Below, piece after piece: positions 44,016 through 54,504 of a stretch of 64,000 bases of DNA. This DNA is from Acidovorax sp. NO-1 (GTDB taxonomy: Bacteria > Pseudomonadota > Gammaproteobacteria > Burkholderiales > Burkholderiaceae_C). Every line of letters starts with the position of its first letter. Position 1 is the stretch's first letter. The translations under genes and the position numbers were made by a program. The stretch is from contig NZ_AGTS01000100.1 in NCBI RefSeq assembly GCF_000238595.1, forward strand, positions 116,640-180,639, in the 5' to 3' direction. The notes beneath the pieces are model-generated. The model saw nothing but the letters and a program-made list of their open reading frames with translations, made no database searches and was not told the origin of the DNA.

Positions 44016-45146
44016 TCAGTAGCGCAGACTGCCCTCTGCATCCACGATGGCCAGTTCCACATACGTCGAGCCATTGCGGCTCTTGGGGGAGTACTTCACG
44101 TTGAAACGGCCGAACGAGATTTCGCCCGCATCTTCCATGGCCTTGATGAAGCTCTCGGTGGTCAGGTTGCGTCCCGTGCGGCGCAGTCCCTCGACCAGCA
44201 GCCGCGCATGCACAAACCCGTCAAACTGCGCTGCCGACGGCTGGGCGCCAGGTGATTTGGCGCGCAGCAGGTTGAGGTAGTCGGCCACCACCGGGATGGT
44301 GGTGTTGCGCAGCGACGGCATGATCTGCGCCAGGATGATGCCGCGCGCTTTTTCCTTGAGCTCGCGGTTGATCACGTCCAGGCTCATGACCGAGAAACCA
44401 TAGTAGGCGGGCCGCGCACTGGTGGTCTGCACCTCCAAGATGTAGTTGGTGAAGGAGGCGCCCCCCGTCGCCACGATCACGGCCTGCGGCTGTGCTTTGT
44501 CCGTGGCCGCCGCCGCTGCAGCGAAGTCCGGCTTCTGCGGATCGACTTTGAACTCCGCCATGAAGGGCAGCTGCAGTGCCTCCGATGCCTTGCGCAGCTC
44601 TGCCACGAGGGCCTTGCCCAGGCCATCGTCCAGATAAAGAACCGCCACGCGGGTGATGCCCTGGCGCTGCAGCTGTGAGACGATCTTCTGCGCTTCGCTC
44701 GCGTAGCCCGCGCGCACGTGAAACACCAGGGGGTTGAAGGTTTCGCGCAGCGCAGAGGCGCCGGTGACGGGCCCGAACAGCAAGGTGCGGTGCTCATTGA
44801 CCAGGGGCAGGATGGCAGCGGTCTGCGCCGTGCCCGTGCTGTGGTAGATCATGAATACCTTGTCCGCTTCGAGCAGCTGGCGCGTGTTGGCCACGGCCTT
44901 CTGGGCGTCGAAGCCGTCGTCCAGCGTGGTGTAGCGGATCTGGCGGCCGTGCACTCCACCCTTGGCATTGACGGACTCGAACAGCAGCCGCGAGCCTTCG
45001 GTGTACTGCACCGTCTGCGGCCCCAAAGGCCCTGAAAGCACGACCGACGCGCCCAGGTGGATTTCGGTGTCGGTCACCCCTTCGTTGCGGGCATGGCCCG
45101 CTCCGGCCATGCCCAGCGCCAACACCAGCATCATCATGAAATTGCG
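44016..45146 (-). CDS. ABC transporter substrate-binding protein, LivK type (orphan), TTG start
   Basis: Periplasmic type I solute-binding protein (376 residues) of the branched-chain amino acid family. A short signal peptide, MRNFMMMLVLALGMAGAGHA, ends at an AxA-like site. The mature part opens GVTDTEIHLGASVVLSGPLG, typical of Leu/Ile/Val-like or aromatic-acid binding proteins. The start is taken as TTG 45146, because AAGGAGG lies 8 bases upstream; ATG 45137 would be 17 bases away. No permease or ATPase genes are adjacent, so its partner is elsewhere. Ligand unknown. Confidence 0.88.
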   Translation of the reverse strand, partial: RNFMMMLVLALGMAGAGHARNEGVTDTEIHLGASVVLSGPLGPQTVQYTEGSRLLFESVNAKGGVHGRQIRYTTLDDGFDAQKAVANTRQLLEADKVFMIYHSTGTAQTAAILPLVNEHRTLLFGPVTGASALRETFNPLVFHVRAGYASEAQKIVSQLQRQGITRVAVLYLDDGLGKALVAELRKASEALQLPFMAEFKVDPQKPDFAAAAAATDKAQPQAVIVATGGASFTNYILEVQTTSARPAYYGFSVMSLDVINRELKEKARGIILAQIMPSLRNTTIPVVADYLNLLRAKSPGAQPSAAQFDGFVHARLLVEGLRRTGRNLTTESFIKAMEDAGEISFGRFNVKYSPKSRNGSTYVELAIVDAEGSLRY

Positions 45147-45461
45147 CAAAACTTCTCCCTCCTTGTTGGACACACGGGGGTGCAACCGCGCAAGTCATCC
45201 GGCGGAACGCACCCTGTATAACGTCAGCAGCCATGCCGCGGCGCTGCACGGCCATCGGCATTTAGTTACTTAATATCACCATTTTCCCCGCAACCTCCAA
45301 AGTATTGATGGGGGTTTGCCCTTGTGCGTGCCGCCCAAAAGCACATCGCCCGCCCTGCGCGGATGCACAGGGCGGGCGAAATGAAAACAGCGGTGTCTAC
45401 GGGCGTTGCAAGTTGCAGGGCAGACCCATCACAACCCCCAGCCGATTCGAGCGTTAGAGCA
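45147..45461. other. intergenic stretch, with an 11-bp hairpin, no gene seen
   Basis: A 315-base gap between the binding-protein gene (minus, starting at 45146) and the end of the nitronate monooxygenase gene. CGCCCGCCCTG (45347-45357) and CAGGGCGGGCG (45368-45378) form a perfect 11-bp stem with a 10-base loop, downstream of nitronate monooxygenase; no clear T-run follows, so a terminator role is only possible. An A/T-rich patch near 45260-45285 may belong to the binding-protein promoter. Confidence 0.45.
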
Positions 45462-46415
45462 TTACAACTTCAGGCGCGCGCGGGCGGCCTCGTACTCGCT
45501 GCGCAGGCGGGCCACCAGCTCGGCCGTGCTGGTCACGGCGTTGATGGCGCCAATGCCCTGGCCGCAGCCCCAGATGTCTTTCCAGGCCTTCTTGGCGTCG
45601 CCGCCAAAGTTCATCTTGCTGGGGTCGGACTCGGGCAGGTTGTCGGGGTCCATGCCCGCAGCGCGGATCGACGGGGCCAGGTAGTTGCCGTGCACACCGG
45701 TGAACAGGTTGCTGTAGACGATGTCGTCGGAGCTGCCGTCCACGATGGCCTGCTTGTAGGCATCGCTGGCGCGGGCTTCGTGCGTGGCGATGAAGGCCGA
45801 GCCGATGTAGCCAAAGTCCGCGCCCATGGCCTGCGCTGCCAGCACGGCATCGCCGCTGGCGATGGAACCACTGAGCGCTACGGGGCCGTCGAACCACTGG
45901 CGGATTTCCTGGATCAGGGCGAAGGGGCTTTTCACGCCCGCATGGCCGCCCGCACCCGCGGCCACGGCGATCAGGCCGTCAGCGCCCTTCTCGATCGCCT
46001 TGTGCGCAAACTTGTTGTTGATGATGTCGTGCAGCACCACGCCGCCCCAGGCATGCACGGCCTGGTTGACATCCTCGCGCGCGCCCAGGCTGGTAATGAT
46101 GATCGGCACCTTGTACTTGGCGCACACCTGCATGTCGTGCTCCAGCCGGTCGTTGCTCTTGTGCACGATCTGGTTGATGGCAAAAGGCGCGGCGGGCTTG
46201 TCGGGGTTGGCCTTGTTGTAGGCAGCCAGGGTTTCGGTGATCTCGGCCAGCCATTCGTCGAGCAGTTCGGCGGGGCGGGCATTGAGCGCAGGCATGGAGC
46301 CCACTACGCCGGCCTTGCACTGCTCGATCACGAGCTTGGGGTTGCTGATGATGAACAGCGGCGAGCCGATGACGGGCAGCGAGAGGTTTTGCAGTGCGGC
46401 GGGCAGTTTGGACAT
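45462..46415 (-). CDS. nitronate monooxygenase (2-nitropropane dioxygenase family)
   Basis: FMN-dependent TIM-barrel oxygenase, 317 residues, that oxidises alkyl nitronates such as propionate-3-nitronate to carbonyl compounds and nitrite. Family marks: LPVIGSPLFIISNP, AVAAGAGGHAG (catalytic histidine in GGHAG), PVALSGSIASGDAVLAA and ADFGYIGSAFIATHEA. Probably class I. It lies downstream of the acyl-CoA dehydrogenase gene on the same strand, with dispersed repeat copy 8 between them. Confidence 0.93.
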   Translation of the reverse strand: MSKLPAALQNLSLPVIGSPLFIISNPKLVIEQCKAGVVGSMPALNARPAELLDEWLAEITETLAAYNKANPDKPAAPFAINQIVHKSNDRLEHDMQVCAKYKVPIIITSLGAREDVNQAVHAWGGVVLHDIINNKFAHKAIEKGADGLIAVAAGAGGHAGVKSPFALIQEIRQWFDGPVALSGSIASGDAVLAAQAMGADFGYIGSAFIATHEARASDAYKQAIVDGSSDDIVYSNLFTGVHGNYLAPSIRAAGMDPDNLPESDPSKMNFGGDAKKAWKDIWGCGQGIGAINAVTSTAELVARLRSEYEAARARLKL

Positions 46416-46447
46416 GGCAACAACTTCCAGGACAGAAATTTATATGA

Positions 46448-46500
46448 AACAAGCCTCTAGCGCTTATCCATCAAGCGCCAAAAGCTATCATTTTTATATC
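46448..46500. repeat. dispersed hairpin repeat, copy 8
   Basis: Contains the exact 20-mer AGCGCTTATCCATCAAGCGC (46459-46478) and the flank CAAAAGCTATCATTTTTATATC. It separates the acyl-CoA dehydrogenase stop from the nitronate monooxygenase start on the minus strand. Confidence 0.85.
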
Positions 46501-46546
46501 AACAAGCCCCATGAACGGGGCCGTCTCCTCACAACACGATCGAACT

Positions 46547-48337
46547 TCAGAACGCTTCCAGCGCGAGTTCGGTCACGCTGGCCGCGCCTTCCACGATGCT
46601 GTCGCGCAGGCCCGGGGCCTTCACCAGGATGTGATCAGCGTAGAACTGGGCCGTAGTGATTTTTGCGCGCATGAAGGCTGCGTCCTGTCCCTTTTGCAAC
46701 AGCTCTTGCGCCACCAGCAGGCTGCGCGCCAGCTGCCAGCCCGCCACCACACTGCCCGCCAGCATCAGGTAGGGCACGCTGCCCGCGAACACGGCGTTGG
46801 GCTGGGCCTTGGTGCCGCCGGCCACGAAGTCAATCACATCGAGCAGCGCCTTGCGCGCAGCCGTGAGGCGCTTGGCCACGGCCAGTGCAGCGGGTGTGCC
46901 GCTGGCCAGCAGGTCGGCCTCGGTCTTCTCGATCTGCGCAGCGATGCCCTTGGCCGTCTGGCCGCCGTCACGCGCCGTCTTGCGGCCCACGAGGTCGTTG
47001 GCCTGGATGGCGGTGGTGCCTTCGTAGATGGTCAGGATCTTGGCGTCGCGGTAGTACTGCGCCGCGCCGGTTTCTTCAATGAACCCCATGCCACCGTGCA
47101 CCTGTACGCCCAGGCTGGTCACTTCCAGGCTGGTCTCGGTGCTGTAGCCCTTGACCAGCGGCACCATGAATTCATAGAACGCCTGGTTCTGCTTGCGCGT
47201 TTCCGCATCGGGGTGGTGGTGGGCAGCATCGAACGCTGCTGCGGCCACCGTGGCCATGGCGCGGCAACCCTCGACGGTAGCGCGCATCGTCATGAGCATG
47301 CGCTTCACATCGGGGTGGTGGATGATGGCGGCGCTGGCGTTGATGCTGCCATCCACCGGGCGGCTCTGCACGCGGTCTTTGGCGTACTGCACGGCCTTCT
47401 GGTAGGCGCGCTCGGAGATCGCAATGCCCTGCATGCCCACGGCATAGCGGGCGGCGTTCATCATGATGAACATGTATTCAAGGCCGCGGTTTTCCTGGCC
47501 CACCAGGTAACCCACAGCGCCGCCGTGGTCGCCAAACTGCAGCACGGCGGTGGGCGATGCCTTGATGCCCAGCTTGTGCTCGATGCTCACGCAATGCGCG
47601 TCGTTCCGCGCGCCCAGCGTGCCGTCCTTGTTGACCATGAACTTGGGCACCACGAACAGGCTGATGCCCTTGACGCCCTCGGGCGCGCCCTGCACACGGG
47701 CCAGCACCAGGTGGATGATGTTCTCAGCCATGTCGTGCTCACCGTAGGTGATGAAGATCTTGGTGCCGAAGATCTTGTAGGTGCCGTCGGGCTGGGGTTC
47801 GGCGCGCGTGCGCACCAGGGCCAGGTCCGAGCCTGCCTGGGGTTCGGTCAGGTTCATGGTGCCGGTCCATTGGCCGGTCACCAGCTTTTCGAGGTACGTG
47901 GCCTTGAGTTCATCGCTGCCTGCGGTGAGCAGCGCCTCGATGGCGCCGTCGGTCAGCAGCGGGCACAGCGCAAAGCTCATGTTGGCGCTGTTGGTCATCT
48001 CGATGCAGGCGGCGCCAATCGTCTTGGGCAGGCCCTGGCCGCCAAAGTCGGCGGGGTGCTGCAGGCCCTGCCAGCCACCGTCAGCGTACTGGCGGAAGGC
48101 CTCCTTGAAGCCAGGGGTGGTGGTGACCACGCCGTCCTTCCAGCTCGACGGGTTCTTGTCGCCTTCCCAGTTGAGCGGCGACAGCACCCCTTCATTGAAC
48201 TTGGCGCACTCTTCCAGCACGGCAGCCGCCGTGTCCAGGCCGGCGTCTTCAAAGCCGGGGATCTGGGCGATCTGTTCAATGTTGGCCAGGTGCTCGATGG
48301 CGAACAACATGTCCTTGACGGGGGCGGTGTAGCTCAT
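46547..48337 (-). CDS. acyl-CoA dehydrogenase (596-residue, DmdC/FadE-like subfamily)
   Basis: FAD enzyme that introduces the alpha-beta double bond in acyl-CoA and passes electrons to the ETF encoded just upstream. It has the longer form with a C-terminal extension (normal family length is near 380-400). Conserved: MNLTEPQAGSDLALVRT, KIFITYGEHDMAENI, and the catalytic-base region ILTIYEGTTAIQANDLVGRK. The 20-residue N-terminal YTAPVKDMLFAIEHL is typical of this subfamily, which includes 3-methylmercaptopropionyl-CoA dehydrogenase. Substrate chain cannot be fixed. Confidence 0.92.
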   Translation of the reverse strand: MSYTAPVKDMLFAIEHLANIEQIAQIPGFEDAGLDTAAAVLEECAKFNEGVLSPLNWEGDKNPSSWKDGVVTTTPGFKEAFRQYADGGWQGLQHPADFGGQGLPKTIGAACIEMTNSANMSFALCPLLTDGAIEALLTAGSDELKATYLEKLVTGQWTGTMNLTEPQAGSDLALVRTRAEPQPDGTYKIFGTKIFITYGEHDMAENIIHLVLARVQGAPEGVKGISLFVVPKFMVNKDGTLGARNDAHCVSIEHKLGIKASPTAVLQFGDHGGAVGYLVGQENRGLEYMFIMMNAARYAVGMQGIAISERAYQKAVQYAKDRVQSRPVDGSINASAAIIHHPDVKRMLMTMRATVEGCRAMATVAAAAFDAAHHHPDAETRKQNQAFYEFMVPLVKGYSTETSLEVTSLGVQVHGGMGFIEETGAAQYYRDAKILTIYEGTTAIQANDLVGRKTARDGGQTAKGIAAQIEKTEADLLASGTPAALAVAKRLTAARKALLDVIDFVAGGTKAQPNAVFAGSVPYLMLAGSVVAGWQLARSLLVAQELLQKGQDAAFMRAKITTAQFYADHILVKAPGLRDSIVEGAASVTELALEAF

Positions 48338-48366
48338 GGGTGTCTCCGGGAAAGCGAAATTTCGTC

Positions 48367-48392
48367 AAAAAAAAGGCATCGCAAGCGATGCC
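48367..48392 (-). terminator. intrinsic terminator after etfA
   Basis: Read on the minus strand: GGCATCGC-TT-GCGATGCC followed by eight T residues. It lies 22 bases after the etfA stop and separates etfBA from the acyl-CoA dehydrogenase gene, which therefore needs its own promoter or read-through. Confidence 0.88.
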
Positions 48393-48413
48393 TTTGTGTG
48401 CACAGTGGCGTTC

Positions 48414-49346
48414 TTACAGGGCCTTGACCAGTTCTGGCACAGCCGTGAACAGATCAGCCTCCAGCCCATAGTCGGCCACGCTGAAGATCGGCGCCTCAGG
48501 ATCCTTGTTGATCGCCACGATCACCTTGGAGTCCTTCATGCCGGCCAAATGCTGGATGGCACCCGAGATGCCAGCGGCGATGTACAGCTGCGGCGCCACG
48601 ATCTTGCCGGTCTGGCCCACTTGCCAGTCGTTGGGGGCGTAGCCTGCGTCCACCGCAGCGCGGCTGGCGCCCAAAGCGGCACCCAGCTTGTCGGCCAGGG
48701 GGGTCATCACTTCGTCGAACTTTTCCTTGCTGCCCAGGGCGCGGCCGCCGGAGACGATGACCTTGGCAGCCGTCAGCTCGGGGCGGTCGCTCTTGGCGAT
48801 TTCGCTGCCCATGAACGTGCTCTTGCCGTTGTCTGCCGTGGCGGCAGCCGTTTCCACCGCGGCAGAGCCACCGGTGGCGGCTGCGGCATCAAAGCCCGTG
48901 GCGCGCACGGTGATGACCTTCACGCTGTCGGCGCTTTGCACGGTGGCAATGGCGTTGCCGGCGTAGATGGGGCGCTCGAAGGTATCGGCGGAGATCACCT
49001 TGGTGATGTCACTGACCTGGGCCACATCGAGCTTGGCCGCCACGCGGGGGGCGATGTTGCGGCCGCTGGCCGTGGCGGAGAACAGGATGTGGCTGTAGCT
49101 GGAGGCGATGGCGAGCACCTGCGCGGCCACGTTTTCGGCCAGGCCGTGTTCCAGGCCGGGGGCATCAGCGTGGATGACCTTGGCAACACCGGCGATCTGG
49201 CCGGCAGCAGCGGCAGCAGCGCCGGCATTGTGGCCGGCCACCAGCACGTGCACGTCGCCACCGCAGGCTACAGCGGCCGTCACGGTGTTCAGCGTGGCGC
49301 CCTTGATGGACGCGTTGTCGTGTTCAGCAATAACGAGTACCGACAT
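48414..49346 (-). CDS. etfA: electron transfer flavoprotein alpha subunit
   Basis: 310-residue FAD-binding subunit of ETF, which collects electrons from acyl-CoA dehydrogenases and hands them to ETF-quinone oxidoreductase. The C-terminal FAD domain is clear: [50 protein letters not shown] and [19 protein letters not shown]. Its ATG follows the etfB TAA with no gap. A terminator follows it at 48367-48392. Confidence 0.97.
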   Translation of the reverse strand: MSVLVIAEHDNASIKGATLNTVTAAVACGGDVHVLVAGHNAGAAAAAAGQIAGVAKVIHADAPGLEHGLAENVAAQVLAIASSYSHILFSATASGRNIAPRVAAKLDVAQVSDITKVISADTFERPIYAGNAIATVQSADSVKVITVRATGFDAAAATGGSAAVETAAATADNGKSTFMGSEIAKSDRPELTAAKVIVSGGRALGSKEKFDEVMTPLADKLGAALGASRAAVDAGYAPNDWQVGQTGKIVAPQLYIAAGISGAIQHLAGMKDSKVIVAINKDPEAPIFSVADYGLEADLFTAVPELVKAL

Positions 49347-50096
49347 TTAGATCACCTTCGCTTCGTTCTTGAGTTTTTCGACCAAGGCAGCAACGTCAGC
49401 CACCTTCACACCAGCGCCGCGCTTGGCGGGCTCGGTCACCTTGAGGGTCTTCAGGCGAGGCGCCACGTCCACACCGAGGTCTTCGGGCTTGACGGTGTCG
49501 AGCTGCTTCTTCTTGGCCTTCATGATGTTGGGCAAGGTGACGTAGCGGGGCTCGTTCAGGCGCAGGTCGGTGGTGATGACGGCGGGCAGCGTGAGCTGCA
49601 GGGTTTCCAGGCCGCCGTCCACTTCGCGGGTCACGCTGACCTTGTCAGCAGCGAGTTCCACCTTGCTGGCAAACGTGGCCTGGGGCAGGTCGGCCAGGGC
49701 CGCCAGCATCTGGCCGGTCTGGTTGGCGTCGTCGTCGATGGCTTGCTTGCCCAGGATCACCAGCGAAGGTTGTTCCTTGTCCACCAGGGCCTTCAGGAGC
49801 TTGGCCACGGCCAGGGGCTGCAGTTCCACGTCGGTCTCGACCAGGATGGCACGGTCGGCACCAATGGCCATGGCGGTGCGCAGGGTTTCCTGGCACTGGG
49901 CCACGCCGCAGGAGACAGCGATGACTTCGGTCACCAGGCCTTTTTCTTTCAGGCGCACGGCCTCTTCAACGGCGATTTCGTCAAAGGGGTTCATGCTCAT
50001 CTTCACGTTGGCGATGTCCACACCCGTGTTGTCCGACTTCACGCGGACCTTCACGTTGTAGTCCACCACGCGCTTGACAGGGACCAAGACCTTCAT
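49347..50096 (-). CDS. etfB: electron transfer flavoprotein beta subunit
   Basis: 249-residue AMP-binding ETF subunit. [38 protein letters not shown] and the recognition-loop region [15 protein letters not shown], where beta subunits dock to dehydrogenases, are all present. First gene of etfBA. A palindrome overlapping the likely transcription start (50122-50140) suggests repression by a fatty-acid or branched-chain catabolism regulator. Confidence 0.97.
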   Translation of the reverse strand: MKVLVPVKRVVDYNVKVRVKSDNTGVDIANVKMSMNPFDEIAVEEAVRLKEKGLVTEVIAVSCGVAQCQETLRTAMAIGADRAILVETDVELQPLAVAKLLKALVDKEQPSLVILGKQAIDDDANQTGQMLAALADLPQATFASKVELAADKVSVTREVDGGLETLQLTLPAVITTDLRLNEPRYVTLPNIMKAKKKQLDTVKPEDLGVDVAPRLKTLKVTEPAKRGAGVKVADVAALVEKLKNEAKVI

Positions 50097-50121
50097 TGCT
50101 GCGGCTCCTAGAGTTGGTTGA

Positions 50122-50140
50122 ATTGACGTTTACGTAAACT
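50122..50140 (-). promoter_or_regulatory. palindromic operator upstream of etfB
   Basis: GTTTACGTAAAC (50128-50139) is a perfect 12-bp palindrome; on the minus strand it extends to GTTTACGTAAACGTCAA. A TAGAAT -10-like hexamer (50151-50146) lies directly upstream, so the palindrome covers the predicted start of transcription. It resembles what I recall of LiuR-type (MerR-family) motifs for branched-chain amino acid catabolism; the regulator gene is not in the window. Confidence 0.55.
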
Positions 50141-50291
50141 GGATCATTCTATGTCGCACTGCAGCGAAATCGCTACGGAGCCGGGACATAGACCACGCGA
50201 TCAAAAAAGAACGATCGTGCTTTTTCAGAATTATAGGCGACGCAGCGGGCGCGCTGTCTAGAGTTTGCTGTCGCCTGGGCGAACAACATGC

Positions 50292-51638
50292 TCAGCGCTG
50301 CCGTGGGGGCTGGTCGGCACGCGATGCCACCTGTTCCACCACGGCCCCAGCCACCGGAACTGGCCCCTCCACCTGCACATGCATGACCCGCTGCGGATAA
50401 GGGATTTCGATCTTGTGGGCGCGCAGGGCCGCGAGGATGGCCCGGTTGATGTCCGAGCGCAGCCCCAGCGACCCGTTCTCGGGGTCGGCGATCCAGAAGC
50501 CCACGGTGAACTCCAGGCCGTCTGCCCCAAATGCCGACAGGGCCACGCTGGGGGCCGGATCGCGCAGCACCCGGGGGTTGACAAGTGCTGACTCGCCCAG
50601 CAGCCGGGTGACCAGGTCCACATCGCTGTCGTACCCCACGCTGACCACGGTGGACAACCACACCCGCGGGTCTGCCAGCGACAGGTTCTCCACCCGCTGG
50701 ATGATCAGCATCTCGTTGGGCACGATGGACTCGCGGCCTGCCGGCGAACGCACCACGGTGTAGCGCGCGTTGATGCCGGTGATGCGCCCCTCGAAGTTGT
50801 CCACCCGCACGTTGTCGCCAATGCGCATGCTGCGTTCGGCCAGAATCACAAAGCCACTCACATAGTTGGACGCCAGCTTCTGCAGGCCAAAGCCAATGCC
50901 CACACCCACGGCACCGCCCAGCACCGACAGCGCGGTCAGGTCAATGCCCACAGCCGACAGCGCCATGATCAGCCCGACGAAAATCAGCAGCGCGCGCACG
51001 GCATTGCTCACTGCCTTTCGCAGCGACAGCTCTGCGCCGGTGGCCGAGCGCATCAGGCGCGCCTCGATGGCGGCAGATATCCACAGTGCAATGAGCAGCA
51101 CCGCCCCGGCGGTCAGCGCGCCCTCGATCAGCGTTCGCACCGACAGGGTGGCGCCCCCCACTTTCCACTGGATCTTGTCGAGCTCGTCCAGCACGAGCGG
51201 CAGCAGCCCTGTCACCCACAGCACCATGCCCAGCCATGCCAGCCAGGAGATCGATCGCTCCATCGGGCGCACCCAGGCCGCATCCGGGTAAGCCACCTGC
51301 AGGACCTTGACGCCAATGCGGATCACCACCAGCGACACCAGCACCGGCACAGCCACCTTGAAAACGGCCAGGGGAAACCACAGCACCAGCAAGGTGCGCG
51401 ACACATAGGCCAGGCCCAGCAGGGCGAGCGGGAACAGCGCACCGTCCACGATCCGCGCGCCAAACAGAATGGAACGGGGATCCCCCCGGTGAAGCCCGCG
51501 CTGAAGCGCGGACACCAGCAACCAAGCCAGGCCGACACACGCAGCCAGCGTTGCCAGCTCGATCAGCACGGTGGGCCGAACAAACCCCTCGGCCCAGCGG
51601 CCCAGGTCTTGCAGCATGGGCAGGTCGGTCGCAGCCAT
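50292..51638 (-). CDS. MscS-family mechanosensitive channel
   Basis: 448-residue inner-membrane protein with about six helices, the last being the pore helix LGGAVGVGIGFGLQKLASNYVSG of the MscS family, with its glycine/alanine packing pattern. The soluble beta domain follows (MRIGDNVRVDNFEGRITGINARYTVVRSPAGRE ... VPNEMLI). It releases small solutes on hypo-osmotic shock, or may be a conductance relative with extra N-terminal helices. The start lies 5 bases after the enoyl-CoA hydratase stop, so the pair is probably co-transcribed without obvious functional relation. Confidence 0.92.
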   Translation of the reverse strand: MAATDLPMLQDLGRWAEGFVRPTVLIELATLAACVGLAWLLVSALQRGLHRGDPRSILFGARIVDGALFPLALLGLAYVSRTLLVLWFPLAVFKVAVPVLVSLVVIRIGVKVLQVAYPDAAWVRPMERSISWLAWLGMVLWVTGLLPLVLDELDKIQWKVGGATLSVRTLIEGALTAGAVLLIALWISAAIEARLMRSATGAELSLRKAVSNAVRALLIFVGLIMALSAVGIDLTALSVLGGAVGVGIGFGLQKLASNYVSGFVILAERSMRIGDNVRVDNFEGRITGINARYTVVRSPAGRESIVPNEMLIIQRVENLSLADPRVWLSTVVSVGYDSDVDLVTRLLGESALVNPRVLRDPAPSVALSAFGADGLEFTVGFWIADPENGSLGLRSDINRAILAALRAHKIEIPYPQRVMHVQVEGPVPVAGAVVEQVASRADQPPRQR

Positions 51639-51643
51639 GGGGT

Positions 51644-52435
51644 TCAGCGCTTCCAGGCGGGCTGGCGCTTTTCAGCAAAGGCGAGCGCGCCCTCCTGCGC
51701 GGCCGCATCCATCATGTTGGCAGCCATGGTGGGGCCTGCCAGCTGATAGGCGGCATCGATGCCCAGCTCACGCTGCTGGTACACCAGCGCCTTGCCCATG
51801 GCAACCGCCACGCGGGGCTTTTGCACGATGGATTGCACCAGCTTCTCCACCTCCGCATCCAGCCCGTCGGCGGGCACCACACGGTTCACCAGCCCTTGCG
51901 CGAGCGCGGTAGGGGCATCGATGAAATCCCCTGTCAGCAGCATTTCCATCGCCCGCTTGGCGGGCACGTTGCGCACCAGCGGCACGCTGGGCGTGGCGCA
52001 GAACAGGCCGTAGTGGATGCCGCTGGTGGCAAAGCTGGCCGAGTCGGCCGCCACCGCCAGGTCACATTGCGCGACCAGCTGGCAGCCTGCTGCGGTGGCC
52101 ATGCCCTGCACCCGCGCAATGACAGGCACGCTGAGCTTGTGGATGGTGAGCATCATGCGGCTGCACTGCGCAAAAAGCTTCTGGTAGTAAGCCAGCTCCG
52201 GGTTCGCAGCCATCTCCTTGAGGTTGTGGCCCGCGCAAAACGCCTTGCCGGCTGCGGCCAGCACCACCACGCGCACCGATTCGTCGCGGCCCGCATCGTC
52301 CAGCGCCTGCTGCAGTGCACAGAGCATTTCAGCGCCCAAGGCATTGAAACGCGCAGGGTCGTTCAAAGTGAGGGTGACCACACCGCGCGCATCACGTGTG
52401 ATCTGCAGCAGATCGTCTGAATTTGGAATCGTCAT
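51644..52435 (-). CDS. enoyl-CoA hydratase/isomerase family protein
   Basis: 263-residue crotonase-fold protein. The oxyanion-hole segments are AFCAGHNLKEM and MATAAGCQLVAQCDLAVAADSASF. The usual catalytic glutamates are not obvious, as in ECHDC3-like members (GLFCATPSVPLVR), so hydratase activity is uncertain. ATG 52435 (MTIPNSDDLL) has AGGAGATG upstream; an in-frame start at 52540 is not supported. It is next to mscS and 1.5 kb from etfBA. Confidence 0.87.
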   Translation of the reverse strand: MTIPNSDDLLQITRDARGVVTLTLNDPARFNALGAEMLCALQQALDDAGRDESVRVVVLAAAGKAFCAGHNLKEMAANPELAYYQKLFAQCSRMMLTIHKLSVPVIARVQGMATAAGCQLVAQCDLAVAADSASFATSGIHYGLFCATPSVPLVRNVPAKRAMEMLLTGDFIDAPTALAQGLVNRVVPADGLDAEVEKLVQSIVQKPRVAVAMGKALVYQQRELGIDAAYQLAGPTMAANMMDAAAQEGALAFAEKRQPAWKR

Positions 52436-52573
52436 GTTGCATCTCCTGTGCTCGGCAATGCGAGCGGCGATTGAGTCAGGCGCGCATGAGGCCAGTGGCA
52501 CCGTGGAACCTGCCATGACAGGCCCCCTGGCGTTTCCCACCTGGGTGCGCCGCGGCAGGCAGCACAGCGCGCG

Positions 52574-53527
52574 TCAAAGATCCGCAAGAACGCGCAAGTG
52601 CGCCTCCACACTGCGCGCCAGCGGGCCCATCACGTAGCCGCCTTCCAGGCACGACACAATGCGGCCCTTGGAGAAGCGGCGGGCGACATCCTTCACGCGC
52701 TGGGTGATCCAGGCGTAGTCCTGCTCCGTCAGGCCCAGCTGGCCCATGTCGTCCTCGCGGTGGCCGTCAAAGCCTGCGCTGACAAAGATCATCTCGGGCT
52801 TGAAGGCTTCCAGCCGGGGCATCCACATCACCTCGATGATCTCGCGGATATCCATGCCCCGCGTGTACGCCGCTACGGGCACGTTCACCATGTTGGGTGC
52901 CGGGTCGTGGTCACCGCTGTAGGGGTAGAACGGGTGCTGAAAGATGCTGACCATCAGCGCACGCGGGTCATGGGCCAGGATGTCTTCGGTGCCGTTGCCG
53001 TGGTGCACGTCAAAGTCCACCACCGCCACCCGCTGCAGGTTGTAGCGCTGCAGCGCGTATTTGGCGGCCACCGCCACGTTGTTGAAAAAACAGAACCCCA
53101 TGGCCTTGTCGCGGCAGGCGTGGTGGCCCGGCGGGCGCACCGAGCAAAAGGCGTTTTCCACCTCGCCGGCCATCACTGCATCGGTGGCAGCCAGCGCGGC
53201 CCCGGCAGCCCGCAGCGAGGCTTTCCAGGTGTGGGCGTTGATGGAGGTGTCGGTGTCGATCTGGGCGTAGTTGGGGCCGCCGGCCAACAGTTCTTCATTG
53301 AGCCGGTCCGACAGGCCGCGCAGCGCCGCGATGTGCATGCGGCCGTGGGCCAGCTCGATGTCGGCCAGCGAGGCCTCCGGGGCGTCGTAGCGCTCCAGCG
53401 CATCGCCCACACCAGTGACCAGCAAGCGGTCTTCGATGGCGTCCAGCCGTTCGGGGCATTCGGGGTGGCCCGGGCCCATCTCGTGCTTCCAACAGTCCCG
53501 ATGGGTGAAATAGCCCGTCTTGCTCAC
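52574..53527 (-). CDS. histone deacetylase-family amidohydrolase, GTG start
   Basis: 317-residue zinc hydrolase of the acetoin utilisation/HDAC superfamily, acting on acetylated polyamines or lysines in bacteria. The catalytic histidines are in VRPPGHHACRD, the zinc ligands in DFDVHHGNGTED and SAGFDGHRED, and the active-site tyrosine in CLEGGYVMG. GTG 53527 gives the usual N-terminal SKTGYFTHRDCWKHEMGPGHPECPER and has GGGGA upstream; the ATG at 53590 would overlap the divergent MoxR gene. True substrate unknown. Confidence 0.9.
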   Translation of the reverse strand: MSKTGYFTHRDCWKHEMGPGHPECPERLDAIEDRLLVTGVGDALERYDAPEASLADIELAHGRMHIAALRGLSDRLNEELLAGGPNYAQIDTDTSINAHTWKASLRAAGAALAATDAVMAGEVENAFCSVRPPGHHACRDKAMGFCFFNNVAVAAKYALQRYNLQRVAVVDFDVHHGNGTEDILAHDPRALMVSIFQHPFYPYSGDHDPAPNMVNVPVAAYTRGMDIREIIEVMWMPRLEAFKPEMIFVSAGFDGHREDDMGQLGLTEQDYAWITQRVKDVARRFSKGRIVSCLEGGYVMGPLARSVEAHLRVLADL

Positions 53528-53580
53528 AGTCTTGTCCCCGCGTCTCGCATTATTTGGAGTTTTTCGGATAACGTCGCGCC

Positions 53581-54501
<921 letters not shown>

Positions 54502-54504
54502 GCC

